This document shows positions 5,251-12,100 of a stretch of 14,261 nucleotides of DNA, one piece after another (position 1 is the stretch's first letter; each line of letters opens with the position of its first letter). The notes beneath the pieces were generated by a model that was not told where the DNA came from, did not search any database, and was given only the letters and a program-made list of their open reading frames with translations. The position numbers and the translations under genes were made by a program. Origin of the DNA: JARDZI01 sp041639705 (GTDB taxonomy: Bacteria > Bacillota > Clostridia > Clostridiales > Caloramatoraceae); assembly GCA_041639705.1 (NCBI GenBank), contig JBEQBT010000067.1, positions 1 through 14,261 of the forward strand, written 5' to 3'.

Positions 5251-6648
5251 TTATATTTCCACAATATCGTTAATATCAAACAGGTGGACGCTTTTATCTA
5301 GCTTCTGAATTTTAATTAGTTCTTCATCAAAACCTGATTTTGAAAAGAGATAAAAGTACTTTTTTTCATAATCCCCTTTTATACTTAAAGACTTCTCCCT
5401 TAGCCTGTTAAACTCTTTAATTCCCACCTTGGATACCTTCCATTTACATTCACCACATAAAAGGTTTCCTTTTTCATCCAATGCAACTATATCAATTTCA
5501 TTTTTGTTATCCCACCATCTTCCTATTTTAGAGAATCTAAATGGCAACTTCTTATTTTTATTTAGAATCCGTAAAAATTGAATACATACATCCTCAAAAA
5601 TATAGCTTGTATATTCGTTTAAATATGGATTGATATTATATTCATAAACTCCATCAATATCTTCTGATTCAAGTTCGGTTATATTTTGAAAAATAAATCT
5701 AAAATAGAACTTAAAATAGTTGTCCTTAATTTTATATAATCCACTTTGTGAGTTCACAGATTTTTTAATCCCCATGGTAACAGGGTTTTCCTTTTCAATA
5801 ATATTTAAATCTATAAGGTTTTTTAAATATACGCTAATTTTAGTTTTTTCAATTAGAGTCTTTGTGTAAATGTCATTTAATTTTGTATTACCAAGTGCAA
5901 TAGCCTCTATAATTGTATAATATATGGCTGTTTCTCTAAGCTCCTGCTTCATTAGAAACTCTACTTCATTATAAAGAACACTTCCCTTGGAAAGTATATT
6001 CTTTTTTATATTTTCATCCAGGGACAGCATAGGATTAAATTGGTTCAAATAATGGGGTATTCCTCCTAATATTGAATAAGCTATAACTTTTTCCACATTG
6101 GAAATATTATTAAAGAATTCTTTGCTTGTAAAAAAATCAAACTCTAATAATTTGTATATCCCTGTTGTCCTCCCATAAAGGGGATTTTTTCCGCGTAGTA
6201 CTTCCCTTTCAATAAAACTCATTGAAGATCCACATAAAATGATCATAATATTTTCATTTCTTAAGCTTTCATCCCATAGGTTTTGTATAATAGAAGGTAT
6301 TGAACGGTTTCCATTTACCATATAGGGGAATTCATCAATTACTACTAACTTCTTCCCACTAATTGGTATATCCTTTATATAGCTAAATGCATCCTCCCAG
6401 TCATTAAATGAATTTATATACTCCCCTATCTTGGAATATACTAACAATTTTTTAGAAAACAGTTTCAGCTGCTCATTATCTGCACACTCTCTACATACAT
6501 AAAAAACATGGGGCTTATCCATGCAGAAATTTCTTAGTAGTTCTGTTTTTCCAACTCTTCTTCTACCATATAGAACAATGAACTCTGATTTGCTGCTCAA
6601 ATATTTATCCTTTAAATATTTTAATTCTTCACTTCTTCCATAAAACAT
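5251..6648 (-). CDS. AAA+ ATPase with winged helix and PD-(D/E)XK-like domain, paralog 1
   Basis: This 465-residue protein is of the ATPase_2 (PF01637) plus DUF234 (PF03008) type. Walker A is YGRRRVGKTE at 27-36. Walker B is LVVIDEF at 101-107. A sensor-like ILCGSSMSF is at 137-145 and the arginine-rich PLYGRT at 156-161. A winged-helix-like segment (TKLNDIYTKTLIEKTKISVY then LKNLIDLNIIEKE) is at about 255-287. The C-terminal domain has FEDVCIQFL (E352), EIDIVAL (D386) and ECKWK (E400, K402), the pattern of a PD-(D/E)XK nuclease. The ATG at 6648 follows GTAGGTGATATT. A triple palindromic array lies just upstream. It is 465 residues against 467 for its paralog at 8214-9617, collinear throughout. 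The family is abundant in archaea and clostridia; its role is not established. DNA binding, ATP use and self-regulation are inferred. Confidence 0.9.
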   Translation of the reverse strand: MFYGRSEELKYLKDKYLSSKSEFIVLYGRRRVGKTELLRNFCMDKPHVFYVCRECADNEQLKLFSKKLLVYSKIGEYINSFNDWEDAFSYIKDIPISGKKLVVIDEFPYMVNGNRSIPSIIQNLWDESLRNENIMIILCGSSMSFIEREVLRGKNPLYGRTTGIYKLLEFDFFTSKEFFNNISNVEKVIAYSILGGIPHYLNQFNPMLSLDENIKKNILSKGSVLYNEVEFLMKQELRETAIYYTIIEAIALGNTKLNDIYTKTLIEKTKISVYLKNLIDLNIIEKENPVTMGIKKSVNSQSGLYKIKDNYFKFYFRFIFQNITELESEDIDGVYEYNINPYLNEYTSYIFEDVCIQFLRILNKNKKLPFRFSKIGRWWDNKNEIDIVALDEKGNLLCGECKWKVSKVGIKEFNRLREKSLSIKGDYEKKYFYLFSKSGFDEELIKIQKLDKSVHLFDINDIVEI

Positions 6649-6663
6649 AATATCACCTACAGT

Positions 6664-6719
6664 ATAATTGTAATTTATATAATCACGATTTATATAATCA
6701 TGATTATATAACTATTATA
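6664..6719 (-). promoter_or_regulatory. Promoter and triple palindromic operator array, ATPase 1
   Basis: Three 14-bp units start at 6664, 6679 and 6694, an exact 15-bp period. The best unit, ATAATCATGATTAT (6694-6707), is a perfect palindrome; the others are degenerate copies (ATAATCACGATTTA, ATAATTGTAATTTA). A perfect TATAAT -10 box lies just beyond (6719-6714, minus strand), so transcription should begin inside the array. The array ends 15 bases before the ATG and abuts the ribosome site. A bound protein here would block transcription. Compare 9634-9687 and 10513-10569. Confidence 0.7.
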
Positions 6720-6773
6720 CACTATTTTATGAAAGAATATAACTGTTTGGATAAAAATATTATACCAAATCCC

Positions 6774-6827
6774 AAGGGTGACAAGTTCACAAGTTGATAG
6801 CTCTCAACTTGTGAACTTGTCACCCTT
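6774..6827. repeat. Perfect 24-bp inverted repeat
   Basis: Arms 6774-6797 and 6804-6827 pair without a mismatch around the 6-base loop TAGCTC. The arms carry GGGTGAC at the outside and two ACAAGTT blocks inside, linking it to the other GTGAC repeats. No T-run follows on either strand, so a plain terminator role is doubtful. It lies upstream of the ATPase 1 promoter. Confidence 0.85.
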
Positions 6828-6912
6828 TCAAACTTCATCCGGATGTGTTCATTTTTTTCTCCTTTGTTTTATAATTTTTTAATGAGAGTTAATTATTAGG
6901 GTAGTGTTTAAA

Positions 6913-6950
6913 GATCCTTCGCTGCACTCAGGATAACTTTTACAGCAATG
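6913..6950 (+). repeat. Dispersed intergenic repeat, copy 2
   Basis: ATCCTTCGCTGC, CAGGATAAC and TTTTACAGCAATG match, in order, the copy at 12054-12100; its second part matches positions 1-32. Non-coding, in the gap between ATPase 1 and the DUF3783 gene. Confidence 0.5.
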
Positions 6951-6992
6951 ATAGCTTTGTACAAATGAATTATCTAGATAAAATATCTTTAT

Positions 6993-7370
6993 TTAAAGTG
7001 TTTTGTTTAATGCTTCATTCTCTTTTTTTAATTCTTCATATAATTGTAATGTGTTCCAATTTTGATTATTTTCTGTTAAAACAGCTTTTAAATTAATAGC
7101 CACACCTGCTTTTCTTAAGGAAAGCAATAATTGATTTATTTGTGAATCTGTCATATCTGCTAACAAAAGCATTTCATCTTCTAGTTCTGGACCGTTATAT
7201 TTTTCCAGGGTAGAATCAATATCCTTTTTCCCTATAATATAGCCAATTGGCTGTAAATAGTCTTCTTTATTTACTTTTTTTATCTTTATCTTAAGGGGCA
7301 ATATAGCTCTTATAATTTTATCAATGCGAGGTTTATCCGTAAAATTAAATAATACAATAGTTGGCTTCAT
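6993..7370 (-). CDS. DUF3783 domain protein
   Basis: This 125-residue protein fits the DUF3783 family (PF12646). The diagnostic part is at about residues 64-100: EDEMLLLADMTDSQINQLLL then SLRKAGVAINLKAVLTENNQ, followed by W104. The N-terminal 60 residues (PTIVLFNFTDKPRIDKIIRA) form a small alpha/beta fold that starts with the strand IVLFNF, as is usual in this family. Family members are small cytoplasmic proteins found widely in Clostridia with no proven role. The ATG at 7370 follows AAAGGAATGAG. It has no close operon partner. The only downstream hairpin is weak (AGATA/TATCT near 6975-6987), so a terminator is not clear. Confidence 0.85.
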   Translation of the reverse strand: MKPTIVLFNFTDKPRIDKIIRAILPLKIKIKKVNKEDYLQPIGYIIGKKDIDSTLEKYNGPELEDEMLLLADMTDSQINQLLLSLRKAGVAINLKAVLTENNQNWNTLQLYEELKKENEALNKTL

Positions 7371-7430
7371 CTACTCATTCCTTTCCATAATAACTCCAGT
7401 AGAAGAGTTTTTTGAAGATAGTTCCATAAG

Positions 7431-7444
7431 TTATTTGCAAATAA
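7431..7444. promoter_or_regulatory. Perfect 14-bp palindrome
   Basis: TTATTTGCAAATAA is perfectly self-complementary and lies about 60 bases upstream of the DUF3783 start. It could be an operator, but there is only one copy in the window and AT-rich DNA produces such sites by chance. Confidence 0.25.
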
Positions 7445-7582
7445 TAGTGTAGCATTTTAACTTAAACTACTCAAGGAATACCAAACGAACTATTTAAAAT
7501 GCCCTCTTTAATGTTAGTTAGGACCATAATAAAAATCATGTGTATTATCTTTCTCTGAAATACATGAGACCGGACCACAAGC

Positions 7583-7600
7583 AAAGGCACCGCCTTTTTT
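7583..7600. terminator. Short hairpin with T-run downstream of FmdB gene
   Basis: AAAGGC (7583-7588) pairs with GCCTTT (7592-7597) around ACC, with further Ts to 7600 on the plus strand. On the minus strand it follows the FmdB stop by about 10 bases but has few Ts beyond. It is a better terminator for plus-strand transcription than for the FmdB gene. Confidence 0.5.
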
Positions 7601-7610
7601 AGTGGGGGTG

Positions 7611-7781
7611 TCAGCCACAGCTGCTAGGGTACTTCGTAGATGATGAATTTATGCTGTTTGGAAGCTTTTTCAGGACACTTCTACTTTTGCATTTTGGACA
7701 GATTACATTTTCATTGTAAATACTTACATTCTCTTCAAAGATATTTCCACAATTCAGGCATTTATAGTTGTAAACGGGCAT
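7611..7781 (-). CDS. FmdB-type zinc ribbon protein
   Basis: This 56-residue protein begins MPVYNYKCLNCGNIFEENVS. It carries two CxxC knuckles (C8/C11 and C28/C31) and the serine-rich tail SSSTKYPSSCG that is typical of the FmdB/CxxC_CxxC_SSSS family. The fold binds one zinc. Family members were first annotated as regulators in formamidase operons, but most are of unknown function. An upstream ATG at 7820 is in frame, but the start at 7781 follows GAGGTGAATTTT at ideal spacing and gives the standard N-terminus, so I use it. It stands alone, 240 bases from the DUF3783 gene. Confidence 0.9.
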   Translation of the reverse strand: MPVYNYKCLNCGNIFEENVSIYNENVICPKCKSRSVLKKLPNSINSSSTKYPSSCG

Positions 7782-8213
7782 AAAATTCACCTCGATTTTA
7801 TGAAATTCGCTTATTTTCACTATAATAATATTTATTTATACTGTTTTTTGCTACTGAAGATAATTAGATAGTGCGGAATAAAAAATAATTGCTTTGTTTT
7901 AATAATAGTTTAGGACAGTTGAAACGATAAAAACCTCAATAACAGTTTCTTTTTGTTCTCTGTCAATGGAGGTATACCTGGTCAGATAAATCTATAAAAT
8001 AATATAAACAATCTAAAAAATTCTATAAGCTTATCTGCAATTCGCTCTTACAGCGAAGTCTTGGTTGAGCCAGTGTACACTGAATAAACATCATCCTTAT
8101 GTACTTCCCACAACCGTTCTCTTGATTGCTAAAAGTATTTTCTCCACCCCCTTTCAGGTAAAGCATAACCTCTTAAACAGTCTAGTTATACTTGTGATGG
8201 AGAAAGCTTTATT
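7782..8213. other. Gene-free stretch downstream of ATPase 2
   Basis: No gene is convincing here. Besides the hairpin at 7929-7973 it holds a small hairpin TTCGCT/AGCGAA (8041-8056) and a perfect palindrome CAGTGTACACTG (8071-8082). A plus-strand frame is open from 8065 into the ATPase gene (LPTTVLLIAKSIFSTPFQVK). It has no ribosome site, and more than a third of it overlaps ATPase 2. I cannot tell whether it is a relic, a structured RNA or chance. Confidence 0.35.
7929..7973 (-). terminator. Possible terminator of ATPase 2 transcript
   Basis: ACCTC (7933-7937) pairs with GAGGT (7969-7973), and ACAG (7942-7945) with CTGT (7960-7963) inside. A T-run (TTTTTATC) follows on the minus strand. It lies about 240 bases past the ATPase 2 stop, so the transcript would have a long 3' tail. 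Confidence 0.5.
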
Positions 8214-9617
8214 TTATGCGGTATATCTGCTTTTCAAATCCTCAAGATCAAATAAAAATATATTTTTACTCCCCTTTACAAAACTTTTTACATCCTCTGT
8301 GTAGCCGCTCTTAGAAAAAAATGCATAATATTTTTGAGAATAGCTAAATATGCTGCTCTTTTCTATTAAAGAATTTACAACGTCCATATTGATAGGGACC
8401 CTAGTCCATTTGCACTCCCCGAACAATACACTTTGCTTACTTATTGCTAATATATCAATCTCTTCTTCCCTTTTCTTAATAGGATTATTTCCCCACCATC
8501 TCCCAATTTTCTCAAAAACAAATGGAAGCTCTAGTTTTTTATTTTTGCGTTTTAAATATTCAATGCATATATCTTCAAAAACAGCCCCCATGTAATTGTT
8601 AAGTTCAGGCAATATCTTATTGCTATAAACATAATCTATCATTTCCTGTTCTACAAGACTTGCATTATCAAATACAAATCTATACCAAAATTTAAATAGG
8701 TTATCCTGAATTCTGTAAATACTTTTTCTTGAAATTCCTTCTTCACTTGCTGGAGTTTCTTTTTTGAGTATCCTAAGTTCAAGCAGAGTCCGTAAATACT
8801 TTGCACACTTGTCTGTACTTTCTCCAACCTTTGTTGCTATCTCATTTAACTTAGTAGACCCATTAGCTATAGCCTCTATCATAGAGTTATATAGAGCTGG
8901 TTCTCGTAGTTCCTGCTTTAATAGATTTTTAGGCTCCTCATAAAGGTATGATGATTTATTTAAAAATGCTTCCTTTATATTGTCCTTAATGCTTTTCTCA
9001 TCGTTAAATTTTAAAAGATACTGTGGAATTCCACCTAAAGCTCCATAGGCCTTTACTCTATCCTCTAGGTTATATTTAGGAAAAAATTTTGAGCTATCAA
9101 AAAAGTCAAATGGCTCGATTATAAATTGAGCTGTTCTTCTTCCATATAGAGGGCTTTTGTAGCTTAGTACTTCCTTTTCTATAAAACTCATTGACGAACC
9201 ACATATTATAAGAAAAAGCTTTGTATCCTTCAGATGATGATCAATTAAATTTTGGAGAAGTGATGGAATACTTTTATTTGAATTAACTATATAGGGAAAC
9301 TCATCTATAACAACAACTAGCCTTTCATCCTTTGCTTGTTTTCCCAGATACATAAATGCTTTTTCCCAAGATTCAAAACTACTGATAAAGTCCTTCATAT
9401 CAAAATAAGTTAATATCTTATCAGAAAAACTTTCCAGGGCTATTTTATCGTTATATTCTTCTGCAACATAAAAGATATTAGCCTTACTTTTACAAAATTC
9501 TTTTATTAGTGTAGTTTTTCCAACTCTTCTTCTGCCATATATAACTGCAAATTGAAATTTGTCCTCTTCATAAAGTTTGTTCAATGAATTAAGTTCAAAA
9601 TCTCTTCCTATAAACAC
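8214..9617 (-). CDS. AAA+ ATPase with winged helix and PD-(D/E)XK-like domain, paralog 2
   Basis: This 467-residue paralog of the protein at 5251-6648 is collinear throughout. Walker A is YGRRRVGKTT (27-36). Walker B is LVVVIDEF (100-107). LIICGSSMSF is at 136-145 and PLYGRR at 156-161. The winged-helix-like segment STKLNEIATKVGESTDKCAK then YLRTLLELRILKKE is at 254-287. The DUF234/nuclease-like part has FEDI (E348), EIDIL (D388) and ECKW (E401, K403). Relative to paralog 1 it has a short insert (NNPIKKREE) before the EID motif. The start is a GTG at 9617, seven bases after the poor ribosome site AAGGTGG. The upstream triple palindrome array differs in sequence from that of paralog 1, while the putative DNA-reading helices (ATKVGESTDKCAK against YTKTLIEKTKISV) also differ. 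This fits, but does not prove, paralog-specific self-recognition. Confidence 0.9.
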   Translation of the reverse strand: MFIGRDFELNSLNKLYEEDKFQFAVIYGRRRVGKTTLIKEFCKSKANIFYVAEEYNDKIALESFSDKILTYFDMKDFISSFESWEKAFMYLGKQAKDERLVVVIDEFPYIVNSNKSIPSLLQNLIDHHLKDTKLFLIICGSSMSFIEKEVLSYKSPLYGRRTAQFIIEPFDFFDSSKFFPKYNLEDRVKAYGALGGIPQYLLKFNDEKSIKDNIKEAFLNKSSYLYEEPKNLLKQELREPALYNSMIEAIANGSTKLNEIATKVGESTDKCAKYLRTLLELRILKKETPASEEGISRKSIYRIQDNLFKFWYRFVFDNASLVEQEMIDYVYSNKILPELNNYMGAVFEDICIEYLKRKNKKLELPFVFEKIGRWWGNNPIKKREEEIDILAISKQSVLFGECKWTRVPINMDVVNSLIEKSSIFSYSQKYYAFFSKSGYTEDVKSFVKGSKNIFLFDLEDLKSRYTA

Positions 9618-9633
9618 AACAGCACCACCTTAT

Positions 9634-9687
9634 TAACTCATAAGTTACTAACTCATGAGTTAATAACTTATGAGTTAGTATATTATA
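9634..9687 (-). promoter_or_regulatory. Promoter and triple palindromic operator array, ATPase 2
   Basis: Three 14-bp units start at 9634, 9649 and 9664, an exact 15-bp period: TAACTCATAAGTTA, TAACTCATGAGTTA (perfect palindrome) and TAACTTATGAGTTA. The outer two are reverse complements of each other, so the whole 44-bp block is palindromic except for its two spacer bases. TATAAT lies just beyond on the minus strand (9687-9682), and the ribosome site and GTG follow 16 bases after the array. The layout is the same as for ATPase 1, with a different repeat sequence but a shared TCATGA centre. Confidence 0.75.
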
Positions 9688-9973
9688 ATTATATCACAAT
9701 TACTAAAAGATATTCACATTAAAAATATTTTTTATCTATAGATATAAATCTTGTCGCAAATCTAGGTGCCATAAATTTAGTGCCGACGCTTTTAATGACA
9801 AGATAAATGGCAGGGTTTCTGGAAACTATACAGGCCTGTGACTATAGCAATTGAATCAGCAAGTATCCCACCTACTACACCAAATGGCAAACCTCAGATA
9901 GTACAGCCTGAATGATTAAGAGTGACGTGCCTGTAACCTTTGCACCTTTACCACCTTATATTGAATAAAATGG
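9688..9973. other. Gene-free stretch with possible coding scrap
   Basis: No intact gene. On the plus strand about 40 codons ending at a TGA near 9916 read QDKWQGFWKLYRPVTIAIES, then ASIPPTTPNGKPQIVQPE. The composition is protein-like (proline and threonine near the end). There is no start or ribosome site, and I do not recognise it. It may be the tail of a lost surface or phage protein, or chance. Confidence 0.25.
9922..9937. repeat. GTGAC-type intergenic repeat (degenerate)
   Basis: GTGAC, GTGCCT centre and GTAAC. It is identical to the copy at 10467-10482 except for one base in the right arm. Confidence 0.5.
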
Positions 9974-10006
9974 GGTCACTAAAAAAGTTTTGCTTTTTAA
10001 GTGACC
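9974..10006 (-). terminator. Terminator of the second coiled-coil gene
   Basis: GGTCACT (9974-9980) pairs with AGTGACC (10000-10006), and the A-rich and T-rich inner parts extend the stem. On the minus strand CCCATTTTATT follows. It begins 15 bases past the stop codon at 10022. Confidence 0.75.
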
Positions 10007-10021
10007 TCACCTGTTGGTTTC

Positions 10022-10390
10022 TTATTTTGCTAGTTTTTTGTCTAGTTCTATAATTTTATTTTCCTGCTTTCTTTGATTACTATGTAGGGAATCCAGGGTA
10101 AGTTTTATATCATGAATAACTTGTCTGTCTGCAAGTCTTCCTTGGTTAATTTCTGAAACTTCTTTTCGAATCATACTTTGTTCATCTGAAAGAAGTTTAA
10201 GTTTATCCGTTACATCTTCATCAATTTTGATTCCTATTTTTTGCACATCACTTTTTAAATTCTTGACATCATCTTTTACGTCTTTTAATTCATTTTCCAC
10301 ATTTTCGAGTCTACCATTTAGACTGCCAAAGCCTTGTTGCATATCGCCATACATCTTAGTCATAAATTCAAATAGTTTATCATTATCCAT
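10022..10390 (-). CDS. Small coiled-coil protein
   Basis: This protein has about 122 residues, is highly charged and helical. A clear heptad run GSLNGRLENVENELKDVKDD then VKNLKSDVQKIGIKI covers about 18-52. A second coiled coil (LTLDSLHSNQRKQENKIIEL then DKKLAK) forms the C-terminus. The start is ATG 10390, seven bases after GGAGGGA (10403-10397). An in-frame ATG at 10405 overlaps that ribosome site and is rejected. A TATAAT (10418-10413, minus strand) sits so close that the leader would be only about 16 nt, as in the coiled-coil gene at 3557-3886. There are no membrane or catalytic motifs. It resembles the phage- and plasmid-associated coiled-coil proteins of Firmicutes. Function is unknown. 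Confidence 0.75.
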   Translation of the reverse strand: MDNDKLFEFMTKMYGDMQQGFGSLNGRLENVENELKDVKDDVKNLKSDVQKIGIKIDEDVTDKLKLLSDEQSMIRKEVSEINQGRLADRQVIHDIKLTLDSLHSNQRKQENKIIELDKKLAK

Positions 10391-10466
10391 GTGCATTCCC
10401 TCCAATGGATTTATTATATCATGAAAAGGGAATTCCTTAAAGGTGATTATCCAACCTTTTGACCTT

Positions 10467-10482
10467 GTGACGTGCCTGTCAC
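10467..10482. repeat. GTGAC-type intergenic repeat
   Basis: GTGAC, GTGCCT centre and GTCAC, followed on the plus strand by GTTTTTT. It lies where the gene behind the orphan promoter at 10513-10569 would be expected to continue. Confidence 0.55.
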
Positions 10483-10512
10483 GTTTTTTAAATAGTCTCT
10501 TACTCCTTTTTA

Positions 10513-10569
10513 TCTACTTATGATTAGTCTACTTATAAGTAGATAATGCCTTTTTAGAACTTTTGTCAA
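10513..10569 (-). promoter_or_regulatory. Orphan promoter, palindromic array and ribosome site (no gene)
   Basis: Two 14-bp units start at 10514 and 10529, a 15-bp period: CTACTTATGATTAG and the perfect palindrome CTACTTATAAGTAG. They align in register with the arrays of both ATPase genes (centre AcTyATrAGT). On the minus strand TTGACA (10569-10564) is followed after 17 bases by TTATCT (10546-10541), which overlaps the array. AAAAGGAG (10510-10503) follows the array, where a ribosome site should be. No start codon or frame follows; instead there is a GTGAC repeat. It looks like the control region of a third cassette whose gene has been lost. Confidence 0.6.
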
Positions 10570-10648
10570 TTCCTATTTTTATATTACTATAATAATTTTA
10601 ATAATTATGTACCATGTAGCTATTTCCCTAGGTTCCTGCTATATTATT

Positions 10649-11953
10649 TTATTCATCCCCCTCAAATCCTCTAATATCCTCAATATATTTTTCCATCAAA
10701 AGCTCCTGATAGGCAGCTCTTCCTTCCTTATCTATGTGGGCTGCTAGTGTTTTGAGGGTATTGTCCTTTATCCTGTTTAATTTCCTAAGCCTTGGCAGTT
10801 CTAGCTTTTCTTTTGATTTTATCATATTGTAATCCTCTTCTTTGTACCTCCACAAAATAAGCTTTTCACCGTATCTCTCCTTTAGCTTGTCTGCTATTAG
10901 AAGTCCCTCTGGGTCAAAGTCTCCTGAGTAATATATATAGTCCAGGTTTTCAAATAGCTTATCCAGTAGAATCAGGGATGCAAGCTTTATCTGTCCGTAG
11001 GTGCACATAAGGGATGGCTTTATGTCTCCTGTGCTGCTAAGCACCTCACTAAATACTGTTGGATTTTCAAATATATAAACTCTTCTACTGGGGCTTATGA
11101 TCTTATCAACCATTGAGAGATTCCAGAGGGATATCTGCATTGGCTCACCTGAATCATAAAAGCCCTTCCATCCTTCATGAACCACAGCATTTCTATATGC
11201 TAAGAGAAAGCTGGCCATTGTGTAGTTGGATATTTCATCATTTATTATCCCTGCTCTATATAGAAGCTCTGCCTTTTCCTCTGCATTTGCTGGGTGCTTA
11301 GTGTTTAAAAAATAAGCTATTGGGTATATCAGAAGCTTTCCTAATTCCCTGTTCATGTCAAAGGTATGAGGGTTTCTGCTTGTCTTTGACGAAAAAATTG
11401 CAAGCCTTATTGGGTTCTTTTTACTAAATGATAGGGAGTTTACGGCTTTTATAAGGAGGTTTAAGTCGATTTTTAATTCTTCCCTGTTGCCATCATACTT
11501 TTGCATTATGGTCTTATATGGATTTTCCCTTGATTTAATTACAAAGCTAAGCCACTCTTCTGCCCTAGTGTTTGCATAATTCTGTAATATGGAGTTAAAA
11601 TATTCTTCCCTGATGTTATTATATATTGACCTTTCCTCCTTCTTGGATATAAGGTCTTCCTTAAAATACTCCATAAGTACCTTCTCAAAATCAACTCCTT
11701 GGAACTTAGTATTTTCAATAGCACCTGTGATTTTATTAATACTTATGCTTGTTGATTTTTTGCTGTAGAAGTCCTTTTTTAGAAGGCCTGACAGGGCTTC
11801 CATTTCCGTTTGTGTCAGATTATCCAGCTTTATTGTTCCTCCCAGCTAGCCAAGGGATCTGTATTTTTCTTTTATATGCTCAAATAGGCGTTTAAAACCC
11901 TTGTTTGCTTTAAAGTATTCGGCACATTGTTTGTTAAGTTTGGCGTTGTCCAT
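10649..11953 (-). pseudogene. jetD: Wadjet JetD (DUF2399/Toprim), interrupted by in-frame TAG
   Basis: From ATG 11953 the frame reads MDNAKLNKQCAEYFKANKGF, then KRLFEHIKEKYRSLG, then TAG at 11848-11846. It continues in the same frame as LGGTIKLDNLTQTEMEALSG to the stop at 10649. The whole is 434 codons, normal for the TIGR02679 family (N-terminal DUF3323-like part, C-terminal DUF2399 Toprim-like part). Counting from codon 51 (ATG 11803), the putative Toprim acids are E246 (IFENP) and D295/D297 (SGDFDPEG), all present. JetD is the nuclease of Wadjet systems, cutting DNA that the SMC-like JetABC complex has extruded. The TAG replaces one residue at the SLG-x-LGG turn, one base from AAG or CAG. 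Apart from it the gene looks intact. The ATG at 11803 has no good ribosome site. Confidence 0.85.
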
Positions 11954-12026
11954 TTTACTTTATAACCCCCTTAGCTTGATGGTCTAATATTACACAAAGC
12001 CGCTGTGGGCAGCTGCCACTACGATT

Positions 12027-12040
12027 GTGACAGGTGCCAC
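12027..12040. repeat. GTGAC-type intergenic repeat (partial)
   Basis: GTGACAGGTGCCAC, an imperfect palindrome related to the GTGAC repeats elsewhere in the window. Confidence 0.4.
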
Positions 12041-12053
12041 CATATGTGTATAA

Positions 12054-12100
12054 TATCCTTCACTGCGTTTATGATGACATGCAGGCTTTTACAGTAATGG
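12054..12100 (+). repeat. Dispersed intergenic repeat, copy 3
   Basis: ATCCTTCACTGC, ATGATGACA and CTTTTACAGTAATGG match copy 2 (6913-6950) and copy 1 (1-32) in order. It lies inside the Wadjet operon. Confidence 0.5.

Noticed and set aside
7782..7820. Longer N-terminus for the FmdB protein from ATG 7820
   Set aside because: The internal ATG at 7781 has GAGGTG at ideal spacing and gives the family's standard MPxYxYxC start.
9634..9677. The 15-bp period arrays as CRISPR or replication-origin iterons
   Set aside because: The units are short palindromes without spacers, and sit between -10 box and ribosome site, which fits operators far better.
9870..9916. Plus-strand scrap VTIAIES...QIVQPE as a real gene
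   Set aside because: It has no start, no ribosome site and no recognised family; kept only as a remark on the spacer.
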